DNA of 64,000 nucleotides. Origin: Streptomyces sp. TG1A-60 (GTDB lineage: Bacteria; Actinomycetota; Actinomycetes; Streptomycetales; Streptomycetaceae). Below the pieces are notes generated by a model. It saw only the letters and a list, made by a program, of their open reading frames with translations, did not search any database and had not been told where the DNA came from. A program made the position numbers and the translations under genes. Location of the stretch: assembly GCF_037201975.1 (NCBI RefSeq), contig NZ_CP147520.1:3534001-3598000 (forward strand), written 5' to 3'. This document shows, one piece after another, positions 51,030 through 59,733 of this stretch. Numbering within the stretch: the first letter of the stretch is position 1; each line of letters starts with the position of its first letter.

Positions 51030-52351
51030 GGCCGGGACTCCTTCCACTCCATCAGGCGTGTAGTAGCGCGAGCGCCGATGTAGAGGAGCGGCTCCGGCGG
51101 AAAGCTGCGCTGCTTGCGGTGCTGGTCGTCGACGTACAGCAGCCGTGAGTACTCCGAGTCCTTGCCGAGGACAAGGTCGCGGAGCACTTTTCCGCCAGTG
51201 TGGGTGGCGGCGATGCCGTTGCCGTTGAAGCCGTAGCCGTAGAAGACGTTGGTGCCGGGGAGCCGGCCGAAGTGCGGGGCGTAGTCCCGGGTGACGTCGA
51301 TCGTGCCGCCGTAGGCGTAGGTGAACTCCACGTCGCCCCACATGGGGAAGAACCGCTGGAACTCCTCGTGCAGCGCCCGGTAGGCACGCTGGTCGTTCAT
51401 CCGCCGCCGGCGCATGTCGCGGCCCATGAAGTACAGGGCGGGCCCCCCCGCGAACATCAGCCGGTTGTCGGCGGTGAAACGCGCGCAGGTCAGGAACGTC
51501 TTGGCCTCTACCATGCCCTCGCGGCCGGCCCACTCGACCCGCCCGAGCTGCGCGTCGGTGAGGGGTTCGCTCACCATCGCGTAGCTCCAGATCGGCACGG
51601 TCCTGTTGCGGAACGGCGCGAACGTGAACTGGTGCGCGTTGGCCGCGATGATCACCTTGTCGGCCGTGATGCGGCCGCCGGGTGCGACGACGGTGGGTCG
51701 CGCCCCGGGCAGCACCTGCAGGACGGGCGTGTTCTCGTAGACGGTGACGCCGCGTTCCTTGACGACCCGCGCCAGACCCCGGACCAGCTTGAAGGGGTTG
51801 ACCAGCGCGCCGCCGGTCCGCATGGCGCCCAGCACGGCGGGCGAGCTGATGACGGACTGGGCCTGCGCAGCGGAGAGGATGTCGGGCTGTTCCCGGCCGG
51901 CGATCCGAGAGGCCAGCTCCCGGTCTTCGCGCAGCCGGCGCAGCTGTGCCGCGTCGGTGGCGACCATCAGGTAGTCGTTGGCCTCGTACTCGGCGTCGAT
52001 CTTGTTGCGGCGCAGGAACCTGCCGATCTCGAGGATGGACCGGCCGACGGCCTGCGAGGCCTCCAGGGCGCGGCGGGTGCCGAACTCCTGGACCAGGGCC
52101 TGGATGTCCTTTCCGATGGTCGGTGTGACGAACCCGTCGGCGCGGCCGGACGCCCCGTACCCGGAGTACTGGGACTCGACGACCCGGATGTCGAGCGCGG
52201 GCGCGGCCTCCTTGAGGAAGTGGGCGGCCCACAGTCCGGTGTATCCGCCGCCGACGACGGCGACATCGCAGTCCACGTTGGAGCGCAGCGCCGGTTCGGG
52301 GGTGACACCCTCGGTGTCGTGCCAGTAGACGACGTGCTTGCGTGTACCCAC
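51026..52351 (-). CDS. FAD-dependent amine/amino-acid oxidase (DAO family)
   Basis: The 441-residue flavoprotein has the nucleotide-binding motif VAVVGGGYTGLWAAHFLKE, SGYGASGRADGFVTP, and the C-terminal YGYGFNGNGIAATHTGGKVL typical of glycine oxidase/gamma-glutamylputrescine oxidase relatives. It would oxidise a C-N bond of an amine or amino acid. The GTG start at 52351 shares a base with the preceding stop. Its presence beside an aminotransferase suggests nitrogen is part of the product. Confidence 0.82.
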   Translation of the reverse strand: MGTRKHVVYWHDTEGVTPEPALRSNVDCDVAVVGGGYTGLWAAHFLKEAAPALDIRVVESQYSGYGASGRADGFVTPTIGKDIQALVQEFGTRRALEASQAVGRSILEIGRFLRRNKIDAEYEANDYLMVATDAAQLRRLREDRELASRIAGREQPDILSAAQAQSVISSPAVLGAMRTGGALVNPFKLVRGLARVVKERGVTVYENTPVLQVLPGARPTVVAPGGRITADKVIIAANAHQFTFAPFRNRTVPIWSYAMVSEPLTDAQLGRVEWAGREGMVEAKTFLTCARFTADNRLMFAGGPALYFMGRDMRRRRMNDQRAYRALHEEFQRFFPMWGDVEFTYAYGGTIDVTRDYAPHFGRLPGTNVFYGYGFNGNGIAATHTGGKVLRDLVLGKDSEYSRLLYVDDQHRKQRSFPPEPLLYIGARATTRLMEWKESRP

Positions 52352-53244
52352 TAGCGCCCCTTTTCGAGCATGATCCTCGACAAGCCCAGGTGCCGGTTCT
52401 CGAAGTGCCGCACGCTCGCACCCAGGTACTTCTCGTAGTTGAGGACGTTCTGCTCGCCCGCGACCCGCACGGCGGACTCGCGGTTCTCGCGCAGCCGGCG
52501 CAACCACTCGGCGCAGGTGCGCGCGTAGTGGTCCGGGTCGTTGCGCAGCGACACCACGTCGAAGAGCTTCTCGGACGACTCGACGACCTCGGAGAGCGCA
52601 GGGATCTCCGACTCGGGGAAGATCGTCTCGATGATGAACATCAGCTCACGCACGGTGGCCTTGTCCATCACGGTGTTGTTGCCCTTGACGTTGGTCTGCA
52701 TGGCGATCCGGCCGCGCGGCGGGAGCCAGGCGTAGCAGCGCTCGAAGAACTCCCGGTACGCGGCGATCCGTTCGGAGCGGGACAGCCCCGGGGCGGCGAA
52801 GTGCTCGAAGGCGCCGATGGAGATGACGGCGTCGTACCCCTCGTCGGGCTGGTGGTCCCGCCAGTTCTCGACCCGGATCTCGGTACCCGGCAGCGCCGCC
52901 GCGCACACCAGCTCGGCCTGGCTGTCGCTGAGGGTGAGGCCGACGGCGCGTTCGACGCCGTAGATCCCGGTCAGTCGCTTCAGCAGGCTTCCCCAGCCGC
53001 ATCCGACGTCCAGCACCCGTCGGGCACCGGCCGCCCTGGCCCCCTCGATGAGGTAGTCCAGCTTGCGGGCCTGGGCGCTCTCCAGGGTCTCCGGGACGCC
53101 GGGCAGGGCGGCCGCGGAGTCGTCCCACAGGGCGCAGGTGTAGGTGAGGGAGGCGTCCAGCCACAGGGCGTAGAAGTCGTTGGACACGTCGTAGTGGTGT
53201 CTGATCGCCTCGGCGGTGGCCCCTCGGTAGGAGGTGGCGGTCAT
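52351..53244 (-). CDS. CFA-synthase-like SAM methyltransferase
   Basis: The 297-residue SAM-dependent enzyme is of the cyclopropane-fatty-acid synthase/mycolic acid methyltransferase family: IRHHYDVSNDFYALWLD, YTCALW, RVLDVGCGWGSLLKRL, GLTLSDSQAE, ISIGAFEHFA, and FPESEIPALSEVV. It adds a methyl or methylene to the double bond of an acyl chain, which fits the desaturase in the operon. It lacks the N-terminal extension of housekeeping Cfa, like the mycolate-type enzymes. The ATG overlaps the ACP stop. Confidence 0.85.
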   Translation of the reverse strand: MTATSYRGATAEAIRHHYDVSNDFYALWLDASLTYTCALWDDSAAALPGVPETLESAQARKLDYLIEGARAAGARRVLDVGCGWGSLLKRLTGIYGVERAVGLTLSDSQAELVCAAALPGTEIRVENWRDHQPDEGYDAVISIGAFEHFAAPGLSRSERIAAYREFFERCYAWLPPRGRIAMQTNVKGNNTVMDKATVRELMFIIETIFPESEIPALSEVVESSEKLFDVVSLRNDPDHYARTCAEWLRRLRENRESAVRVAGEQNVLNYEKYLGASVRHFENRHLGLSRIMLEKGR

Positions 53245-53492
53245 GCTGGGGTACCGGCGGACTTGGTGGTCCCCACGAGCTTGACCAGGTCCCCGACGGT
53301 CTTGACGTTGGCCGCCTGGCTCGGGTCGAGCTCGATCTCCGCGTCGTCCTCGATGGTGTAGACGATGTCGGCGATCTGGAGGCTCGACAGGCCGACGGAG
53401 TCGAAGGCCGTGTTCTCGTCCAGGGTCAGGCCCGCGGCCTTGCTGCCGAGCTTCTTCTCGATGAGGGAGCAGACAGTGGCAACGGTGATCAC
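53241..53492 (-). CDS. Acyl carrier protein
   Basis: The 83-residue ACP has phosphopantetheine attachment Ser37 in SVGLSSLQIADIV; the usual Asp before the Ser is Ser here. The acidic helix IVYTIEDDAEIEL and the C-terminal TVGDLVKLV are typical. GTG start at 53492 after AAAGGAAAC. It is the first gene of the minus operon, probably loaded by the FAAL and activated by the PPTase at 58987-59733. Confidence 0.87.
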   Translation of the reverse strand: MITVATVCSLIEKKLGSKAAGLTLDENTAFDSVGLSSLQIADIVYTIEDDAEIELDPSQAANVKTVGDLVKLVGTTKSAGTPA

Positions 53493-53550
53493 GGCGTTTC
53501 CTTTCGTTCGTCCATATGCCGGGAACCTAAGGTCGCGACCCGGCCGAACA

Positions 53551-53583
53551 CATGGCAGCCGGACATGACAGATCCCTGCCATG
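53551..53583. promoter_or_regulatory. Dyad in the divergent promoter region of the lipid cluster
   Basis: CATGGCAG (53551-53558) and CTGCCATG (53576-53583) form a perfect 8-bp inverted repeat with a 17-bp spacer. It sits midway between the ACP gene and the divergent ThDP-enzyme gene, the natural place for an activator such as the LAL regulator to act on both operons. Confidence 0.45.
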
Positions 53584-53677
53584 CCGGCCGTGGGGGCCCT
53601 GGCAGATCCACGTCACTTGTCCCGGGCGGGCGCTCCTTTTTGAATGACGGCACCACCGTCTGACGAAGGGCGGCCTC

Positions 53678-55402
53678 ATGAGAAATTCACCGCGCCTAGT
53701 AGATTTCATCGTTGACTTTCTGCACCGGCAGGGAGTCAGCCATGTGTTCGGAGTCGGCGGCGCGAATATCGAGGACCTGTATGACGCGCTGCACCATGCG
53801 CAGGTCGGCCCGCTCGGTGTGGTGGCCAAACACGAGTACTCCGCCGCCACCATGGCGGACGGATATCACCGGGCCTCGCAGCGCGTACCGGTGATCGCCT
53901 CCACCTCGGGCGCCGGCGCGATGAATCTGGTGCCCGGGATCGCCGAACTCAGGGCGTCCTACGTACCGGCCCTCGTCCTGATCGGGCAGCCGCCGGCCAG
54001 GCTGGACGGCCACGGTTCGTTCCAGGAGACCAGCGGTCTGGCCGGATCGATCGACGCCACACGGATGTTCACCGAGCTGGCCGTGCACTGCGTACGCGTG
54101 CGGGAACCGGAGCGGATCGTCCACGAGTTGCCGAGGGCCCTCGCGGCGGCGACGGACCCGGCGGCACCCGGACCGGCAGTGCTCCTGCTGCCCAAGGACG
54201 TGCAGCAGGCCGTGCTCTCGTCCGGTGCGTCGCCGAGCGTGGCCCGGGAGCCGGTCGGGCTGCCGCTCTCCGAGACCGCCGACCGTGCCCGGGCGGCGGG
54301 GCTGCTGCGGGCGGCGCGCGGAAAGGGCGGTGTGGTGGTGATCGCCGGTGAGGCGGTCGCCCGGTCCGACGCCAGGCCCCAACTGGCCCGGCTGGTCCGG
54401 GCGCTGGACGCGCGGGTCGCCGTCGCCCCGGACGCCAAAGACGTCTTCGACCCGCGCGACCCGCGTCACCTGGGCGTGACCGGGGTGATGGGCATGGACG
54501 AGGTGGAGGAGGAGCTGGAGCGGGCGTCCGCCGTGCTGCTGGCGGGGACGCGGCTGCCCCAGATGGCCGGGGTCGGCCTGCACGAGCACCTCAAGGGCGT
54601 ACCAGTGGTCTGCGTCGACCCCCGGGAGCCGTTCCTCGACACGCGGGAGGAGCTCGTCAGGCTCACCGGCCCCGTGGCCGCCGAACTGGACCTGCTGCGC
54701 CGCGCCCTGTCCGGTGCGGAACCCGGCCCCGGCCCCGGCCTGGGGCGGGCAGCAACCGCCGACCCCCTACCGTCGGCGTCCACCCCGCTGGACATGCGGA
54801 CATCCGTCCTGACCGTCGCGGCGGCGCTCCCCGAGGGGGCGAACGTCGCGGCCGACGCGGGCAACGCGGGCGCCAGCGCCATCCACCACGTCGACGTGCC
54901 CGTCGACGGCCGGTTCATCGCCGCCCTCGGCATGGGCGGCATGGGGCACAGCTTCGGGGCGGGGATCGGCGCGGCGTTCGCGACCGGCCGGCGCACTTGT
55001 GTCATCGCCGGCGACGGGGCGTTCTTCATGCACGGCATGGAGCTGCACACCGCCGTCGAGCACGGGCTGCCCGTCACCTTCGTCGTGCTCAACAACAACG
55101 CGCACGCGATGTGCGCCACCCGGGAGCAGTTGTTCTTCTCCGGGGACTACACGTTCAACGTCTTCCGCCCGGCCCGGATCGGCGACGGTGTTGCCGCCAT
55201 GTTCCCCGGCCTGGCCGCGACGACGGTCCGCACCGTCGGAGAGCTGACAGCGGCCCTGGACCGCGCCCACGCCACCACGTCGCCCGCGCTGATCTGCGTG
55301 GACCTCGACCCCACCGAAATGCCGCCGTTCCGGCCCTTCCACCAGCAGGCGCTGGCCACCGGCCGCGGACGGCCCGTCTCAGAAGGAGCAGTACCAGGAT
55401 GA
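53678..55402 (+). CDS. ThDP-dependent enzyme, acetolactate synthase-like
   Basis: The 574-residue enzyme has the three ThDP-family domains. The catalytic Glu is in VAKHEYSAATMADGYHRAS, the central domain is degenerate, and the cofactor motif is CVIAGDGAFFMHGMELH ending in VVLNNNAHAM. It is near the AlsS/benzoylformate decarboxylase-like group. It probably decarboxylates a 2-keto acid and transfers the acyl unit to an aldehyde, a keto acid or another acceptor. It is the first gene of the plus operon and is coupled to an SRPBCC gene by ATGA. The absence of branched-chain amino acid genes argues against a housekeeping role. Confidence 0.83.
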   Translation: MRNSPRLVDFIVDFLHRQGVSHVFGVGGANIEDLYDALHHAQVGPLGVVAKHEYSAATMADGYHRASQRVPVIASTSGAGAMNLVPGIAELRASYVPALVLIGQPPARLDGHGSFQETSGLAGSIDATRMFTELAVHCVRVREPERIVHELPRALAAATDPAAPGPAVLLLPKDVQQAVLSSGASPSVAREPVGLPLSETADRARAAGLLRAARGKGGVVVIAGEAVARSDARPQLARLVRALDARVAVAPDAKDVFDPRDPRHLGVTGVMGMDEVEEELERASAVLLAGTRLPQMAGVGLHEHLKGVPVVCVDPREPFLDTREELVRLTGPVAAELDLLRRALSGAEPGPGPGLGRAATADPLPSASTPLDMRTSVLTVAAALPEGANVAADAGNAGASAIHHVDVPVDGRFIAALGMGGMGHSFGAGIGAAFATGRRTCVIAGDGAFFMHGMELHTAVEHGLPVTFVVLNNNAHAMCATREQLFFSGDYTFNVFRPARIGDGVAAMFPGLAATTVRTVGELTAALDRAHATTSPALICVDLDPTEMPPFRPFHQQALATGRGRPVSEGAVPG

Positions 55403-56070
55403 CCACCTCCATCAGCCAGCCGACCCCCCTGCCCGGCTATGTCGCCCCCGACCCCATCCCGGCCGGCGTCAAAGACGTCCCCGGCCTGTTGCGCTGGGAG
55501 ACCACGCCGCGCGAGGAGGCCATGGCCCTCGCCGGACAGCTGACGAGGGAGAGCTTCACTTACGACGAGGTGTACGGGCAGTTCGTCACCGTCCACCAGT
55601 ACATCGACGCGCCGCCGCAGGCGGTCTACGAGTACCTCACCGACGTCCGCAACCTGAACGAGTACACGTACAGCACCCGGGACTTCGCGCCGACCGACGT
55701 TCCCGGCGTCTACCAGGGCCGGGACGTCCTCCTCGACGACCAGACCAAGATATTCATGCGGATCGACGGCGACCCGAACGCCCTGACCGTGGACATGCGG
55801 TGCGCCTGGGACCAGGGCCAGGAACTGTGGATGAACTACCTCCACCGGATCGTCCCGGCAGAGATCGTCCTCAACAAGCCCGGCTCGGTCGTCATCTGGA
55901 CCAACTGCCGCCACCCCTACTACGACAAGAACCCGCACCCGGAGCTGGCGTCCACCCCCGAGCGCCCCTGGGTCGGCGACATGTGGCCGCTGTTCTACGC
56001 GGGCCACCAGGTGGAAATCGACAACCTGAAGAAGATCCTCGAGCACCGGCACGGAAGCCCCTCCGCATGA
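55399..56070 (+). CDS. SRPBCC (START-like) cyclase/aromatase family protein
   Basis: The 223-residue protein has a START-like core from about residue 55 (VTVHQYIDAPPQAVYEYL, DVRNLNEYTYS, VDMRCAWDQGQELWMNYL) and ends with a helix at EIDNLKKILEHR. Such folds bind hydrophobic molecules; in polyketide clusters they guide cyclisation or aromatisation. The gene overlaps the ThDP-enzyme stop and the KASIII start, so the three proteins probably act together. AAGGAG precedes the ATG. Confidence 0.75.
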   Translation: MTTSISQPTPLPGYVAPDPIPAGVKDVPGLLRWETTPREEAMALAGQLTRESFTYDEVYGQFVTVHQYIDAPPQAVYEYLTDVRNLNEYTYSTRDFAPTDVPGVYQGRDVLLDDQTKIFMRIDGDPNALTVDMRCAWDQGQELWMNYLHRIVPAEIVLNKPGSVVIWTNCRHPYYDKNPHPELASTPERPWVGDMWPLFYAGHQVEIDNLKKILEHRHGSPSA

Positions 56071-57092
56071 GGCCGGTCAGCCTGCTCGAACTCGCCTCCT
56101 ACCTGCCGGGCGAGCCCGTCGGCACCGAGTACTTCCTGCGGTACCAGGAGCAGGACGCCGCGCTCACCGACCACACCATGTTCAAGGCGCCGAACTCCCG
56201 CCATCAGGTCTCCCGAGACGAGACGCCCACCGACATGATGGAGAAGGCGGCGCACACCCTGGCCGAGCGCATCGGCCAGGACGCGCTGCGCGGCGTGGAC
56301 GTGGTGATCACCAACTCGCTGCTGCCGGAGGTGCCGTTCACCGGCGCCGGCGCCGAGGTCGCCCACCGGCTCGGCATCCGGGCCGACTGGGTTCTCGACG
56401 CGCACAACGGCGGCTGTGCCTCCTTCGTTCACCTGCTGCGGCTGGCACGGGTCCTCATCGGCACCGGCCAGGCAACGTCCGCCCTGCTGTTCAACGTGCA
56501 GAACTGCGCGGGCCCCGTGATGACCCAGCCCGACGTGCGCCGACTCCCCGAGGCGGTGATCCCCGGGGACGGCTGCGCAGCCGCGTTCGTGGCCGCGTCC
56601 GACGAGTCGCCGGTGCTGGGCGTGCAGGTCGCCAACCGCGGCGAGTACACCCGGGACTGCGGTCTCACCCTCAGCGACGGCCGCAAGTACTGGGAGGCGG
56701 GCACCAGCCAGATGCACGTCGGGTTCACCCCCGGCAAGGTCAAGGACATCGTCGAGCGCGGCAACCAGCTGGTGCCCGAGGTGGTCCTGGGCCTGTGCGA
56801 ACAACTGGGCCTCAAGACCGACGACCTCGACGCGCTGATCACCAACCAGCCCAACCGGATGTTCCTGGAGCAGTGGCGGCAGCGCCTGTCCATCGGTCCC
56901 GACCGGCACCTGGACACCTTCGACCGCTTCGGGAACCTCTTCGGCGCGGCCGTCCCCATCACCCTGGACCACGGCATCCGCGAGGGCCGGATCAAGGACG
57001 GCAACCTGCTGATGCTGGCGGGCTTCGCCCACGCGGGCGACTTCGCGGGGGCGGCGGCGGTGCGCTGGCGGGCCGGGAGTGCCCGGGCGTGA
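56067..57092 (+). CDS. KASIII-like condensing enzyme with His to Asn change
   Basis: The 341-residue thiolase-fold protein of the FabH family has the active Cys in DAHNGGCASFVHLLRL, and Asn in FGNLFGAAVPITLDH. The position of the catalytic His (HQAN in FabH) reads NQPN in LITNQPNRMF. Loss of this His is seen in KASIII-like acyltransferases that form esters or amides, so decarboxylative condensation is doubtful. The ATG overlaps the SRPBCC stop. It is likely to join acyl units in this cluster. Confidence 0.82.
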   Translation: MRPVSLLELASYLPGEPVGTEYFLRYQEQDAALTDHTMFKAPNSRHQVSRDETPTDMMEKAAHTLAERIGQDALRGVDVVITNSLLPEVPFTGAGAEVAHRLGIRADWVLDAHNGGCASFVHLLRLARVLIGTGQATSALLFNVQNCAGPVMTQPDVRRLPEAVIPGDGCAAAFVAASDESPVLGVQVANRGEYTRDCGLTLSDGRKYWEAGTSQMHVGFTPGKVKDIVERGNQLVPEVVLGLCEQLGLKTDDLDALITNQPNRMFLEQWRQRLSIGPDRHLDTFDRFGNLFGAAVPITLDHGIREGRIKDGNLLMLAGFAHAGDFAGAAAVRWRAGSARA

Positions 57093-57204
57093 CGGCCCGC
57101 CCCGGCGGCCTGCCGCGGGCACCTGCGGACCACGGCGGCGGGACCGGGCCCCCGGCCGGTGCCGTCGTCGAAGCACGCAACTCACCTGCGAGAGAGGAGA
57201 GTTC

Positions 57205-58388
57205 ATGCCCCACCCCCGAGCTGTCGTGATCGGTGCGGGAATCGGTGGTCTGACGGCCGCGCTGGGACTGCACAGACGCGGCTGGCACGTCACGGTCCTG
57301 GAGCGCGCCCCCGCCCTCGCCCCCGTCGGCGCCGCGCTCACCCTGGCACCCAACGCACAGCGCGCGCTGGCGGCGCTCGCGCTCGGCGAGGAGATCAGCC
57401 GGCTCTCCGCCTGGGAGGGCGACGGTCTGCTACGCGATCCCCAGGGCCGGCCACTGGCCAGGACGACCAGTGCGTCCGTCGTCGCCCGGTTCGGCGGACC
57501 GCTGGTCGTCCTGCGCCGCAGCGACCTGGTCGGCCTCATCGTCGGCCGCCTGCCCCACGGCAGCGTCCGTACCGGCGAGGCCGCGACCCTCACCGGCGCC
57601 GGAGGCAGCGGGCACCCGGCCACCGTGTCCACGGCGGAGCAGCAGTACGAGGCGGACCTTGTCGTCTGTGCCGACGGCGTCAACTCGGCGTGCCGTCGCT
57701 TCCTCTTCCCCAGCACCCGGGCCCGACGTACGGCGGCTGGACGGTATGGCGGTTCCTCGCCCCTACGCCGCCCCGCTTCGTCCCGCACGAGACCTGGGGC
57801 CCCGGCCAGGTGTGGGGCACCCTGATCCGCGACCCGGAGAGCGTCTTCATCTACGCCTGCGCCTTCACCGAGCGCGGCGGACGCTCACCGGACGGGGAGA
57901 AGAACGAGCTGCGGCGCCGGTTCGGCCAATGGCACCACCCCGTGCCCGCCGTGCTCGACTCGATCGAGGCGAAGGACGTCCTGCGCCACGACGTGTTCCA
58001 TATGGCCCAGCCCCTGGAGCACTTCCAGCGCGGCCGGGCCGTCCTCCTCGGCGACGCGGCGCACGCCATGGTGCCGACCCTCGGCCAGGGCGCCAACATG
58101 GCGATCGAGGACAGCGTCGTCCTCGCCCACCACGCGGCGCCGAGCACCGACCCGACGGCCGCGCTCGCCCGCTACGACGAGCAGCGCCGCCCCCGTACGA
58201 CGGCCCTCATCCGCCGTGCGGAGCGCGCCTCCCGGCTGATGGCCCTGCGTTCCCCGGCCGCGCTGGCCCTGCGTGACGGCGCGATCCAGGCCATGTCGAA
58301 GATCGTCCCCGCGCTGCTGCTGCGCGGCTTCGACGGCGTCGCGGACTGGCATCCCCCGGCCGTTCCCCAAGGCTCCCCGGCCGCGTGA
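57205..58388 (+). CDS. FAD-dependent aromatic-type monooxygenase, apparent frameshift
   Basis: The product should be about 394 residues of the PHBH/salicylate hydroxylase-type family. The first frame gives VVIGAGIGGLTAALGLHRRG, TLAPNAQRALAAL and ADLVVCADGVNSACRRF. The second frame, from about 57715, gives PGPTYGGWTVWRFL, then GRAVLLGDAAHAMVPTLGQG and ANMAIEDSVVLAHH. One base is missing near a run of four C (57708-57711); adding one C restores the family sequence. It may be an assembly error. AGAGAGGAGAG precedes the ATG. It lies 112 nt after the KASIII gene. Confidence 0.75.
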
Positions 58389-58474
58389 CACCCACGCCGC
58401 CGGGTGACACCGGGCGGCGCATCCGCCGCCCGGCTGTTCCCCCCACCGACCTTCGAGGGAAGAAACCTTTGTCC

Positions 58475-58972
58475 ATGCGTCAGAACTTCACGACCATCGC
58501 CGCCACCGCCTGTCTCCTGCTGGGCGGCGTGGCGGCCGCCACGGCGCCGGCCGCCGCTGTGGAAGCGGCCGCCGCGCAGACGGTCACGGCCACCTACGAC
58601 TGCGGAGCGTTCGGCGTCACCGACCTGACGATCGAGGCGGAAGCCGACAACGGTGTCGGCTCGGTCCGGATCTCCACCAGCGGCGGCCTCGCCCCTGTAG
58701 ACCTCCCCGCCGACTCCATCACGGCCACGCTCAGCCTCGAGCGCGCGACCGGCGGCACCGTCGCCTTCAGCGGCACCGCCAACGAGGCCGCCGGGGCGGG
58801 CGAGCCGGTCGTCATCGGCCCGCTGACCGGTGCCGTGTCGGCGGGCGAAAGCTTCGACTCGTACATCCCGGCCGCCGGGTCGGGCGAGGTCTCCCTCAGT
58901 CTGAACGTGCTCGGCATGTCCAACACCTGCAACGCCGTGACGAAGCAGAACCCGGGCCCGATCGTCTTCTGA
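58475..58972 (+). CDS. Small secreted protein
   Basis: The 165-residue protein has a typical signal peptide (residues 1-35, IAATACLLLGGVAAATAPAAA) and a beta-rich mature part with two Cys (TYDCGAFGV and SNTCNAV), suggesting one disulfide. Similar proteins are common in Streptomyces and of unknown function. The start may be this ATG or a TTG 6 nt upstream, which is better spaced from GAGGGAAG. It is the last plus-strand gene of this side, and its link to the biosynthetic genes is unclear. Confidence 0.7.
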   Translation: MRQNFTTIAATACLLLGGVAAATAPAAAVEAAAAQTVTATYDCGAFGVTDLTIEAEADNGVGSVRISTSGGLAPVDLPADSITATLSLERATGGTVAFSGTANEAAGAGEPVVIGPLTGAVSAGESFDSYIPAAGSGEVSLSLNVLGMSNTCNAVTKQNPGPIVF

Positions 58973-58986
58973 CCCCGGACCGCTTG

Positions 58987-59733
58987 TCATCCACGGGCCC
59001 GGCCGCCGTGCCGGGCGGCCGGGCCCGTGGAGCCATGGACCGTGACCGGCAGGGCGCACGCGGCCGGCCGGGCCAGCGCCGCCAGGCACGCCGCACCCGC
59101 GGCGACGTCCGACACCTCCCAGGGCTCGGGCCCCCGCAGGGTACGGCGCACCACGACCGCGCGCTCCAGGCCGGGCCGAACCTCGACCTCCGCCAGGTCG
59201 GTGCCGAGCCCCACGCCCCAGCCCTTGACCACGGCCTCCTTGCGCACCCAGCAGCGCGTCAGCCTGTCGTCCCGCTCCCCGCCCTCCGGAGCGGCGGCCA
59301 CCTCGGCGCGCTCCGCGGGGCTCAGACAGCGCCGCACCACCGCCGGCACCTCGTGCGGGCCGCGCACCTCGATGTCGACGCCCACCGGCACACCGGGCGA
59401 GAGCGCGAGCATCCACCACCGGCCCGACCGGGACACCCCGACCCGCCACTCGGTGGCGGGACGCCGCACGCGCGGCGGCCCGTGCCCGGCGTCACCGCAG
59501 CCCGGGCACGCCTCGTTGCCCCAGACGACGTCGCTCGGCACCACCTTCAGCCACGCCGCGACGGTCCGCCGGATCGCGGCCCGCGCGCCCGCGTAGCGTG
59601 CGCCCACGACCGGGTCCCGGAACGCCGCCAGGCGCCGCAGCTCCCCCTCGTCCAGCACGGCGAGGTCCGGGGCCGCCGCAATGTCCGGCACCTCGCCGGT
59701 CCAGACGTGGATGCCCCGCCGACGCCCGCTCAC
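58987..59733 (-). CDS. Sfp-type 4'-phosphopantetheinyl transferase
   Basis: The 248-residue PPTase has the two motifs VGVDIEVRGP (Mg-binding Asp/Glu) and WVRKEAVVKGWGVGLGTDL. It transfers phosphopantetheine from CoA to carrier proteins, here most likely the ACP at 53241. The central insert has four Cys/His (ACPGCGDAGH), possibly a zinc site. The GTG start at 59733 overlaps the stop of the regulator gene (GTGA). Confidence 0.87.
   Translation of the reverse strand: MSGRRRGIHVWTGEVPDIAAAPDLAVLDEGELRRLAAFRDPVVGARYAGARAAIRRTVAAWLKVVPSDVVWGNEACPGCGDAGHGPPRVRRPATEWRVGVSRSGRWWMLALSPGVPVGVDIEVRGPHEVPAVVRRCLSPAERAEVAAAPEGGERDDRLTRCWVRKEAVVKGWGVGLGTDLAEVEVRPGLERAVVVRRTLRGPEPWEVSDVAAGAACLAALARPAACALPVTVHGSTGPAARHGGRARG
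58991..59030. terminator. Bidirectional hairpin between the secreted-protein and PPTase genes
   Basis: A perfect 16-bp stem (58991-59006 with 59015-59030, CCACGGGCCCGGCCGC) with an 8-nt loop lies 18 nt after the plus-strand stop. It also lies within the last codons of the PPTase gene, so it can end both convergent transcripts. Confidence 0.75.

Noticed and set aside
57089..57229. Small GTG ORF overlapping the KASIII stop
   Set aside because: GTGA overlap looks attractive, but the 46-codon product is Pro/Gly-rich without family features and runs into the well-supported start of the FAD monooxygenase.
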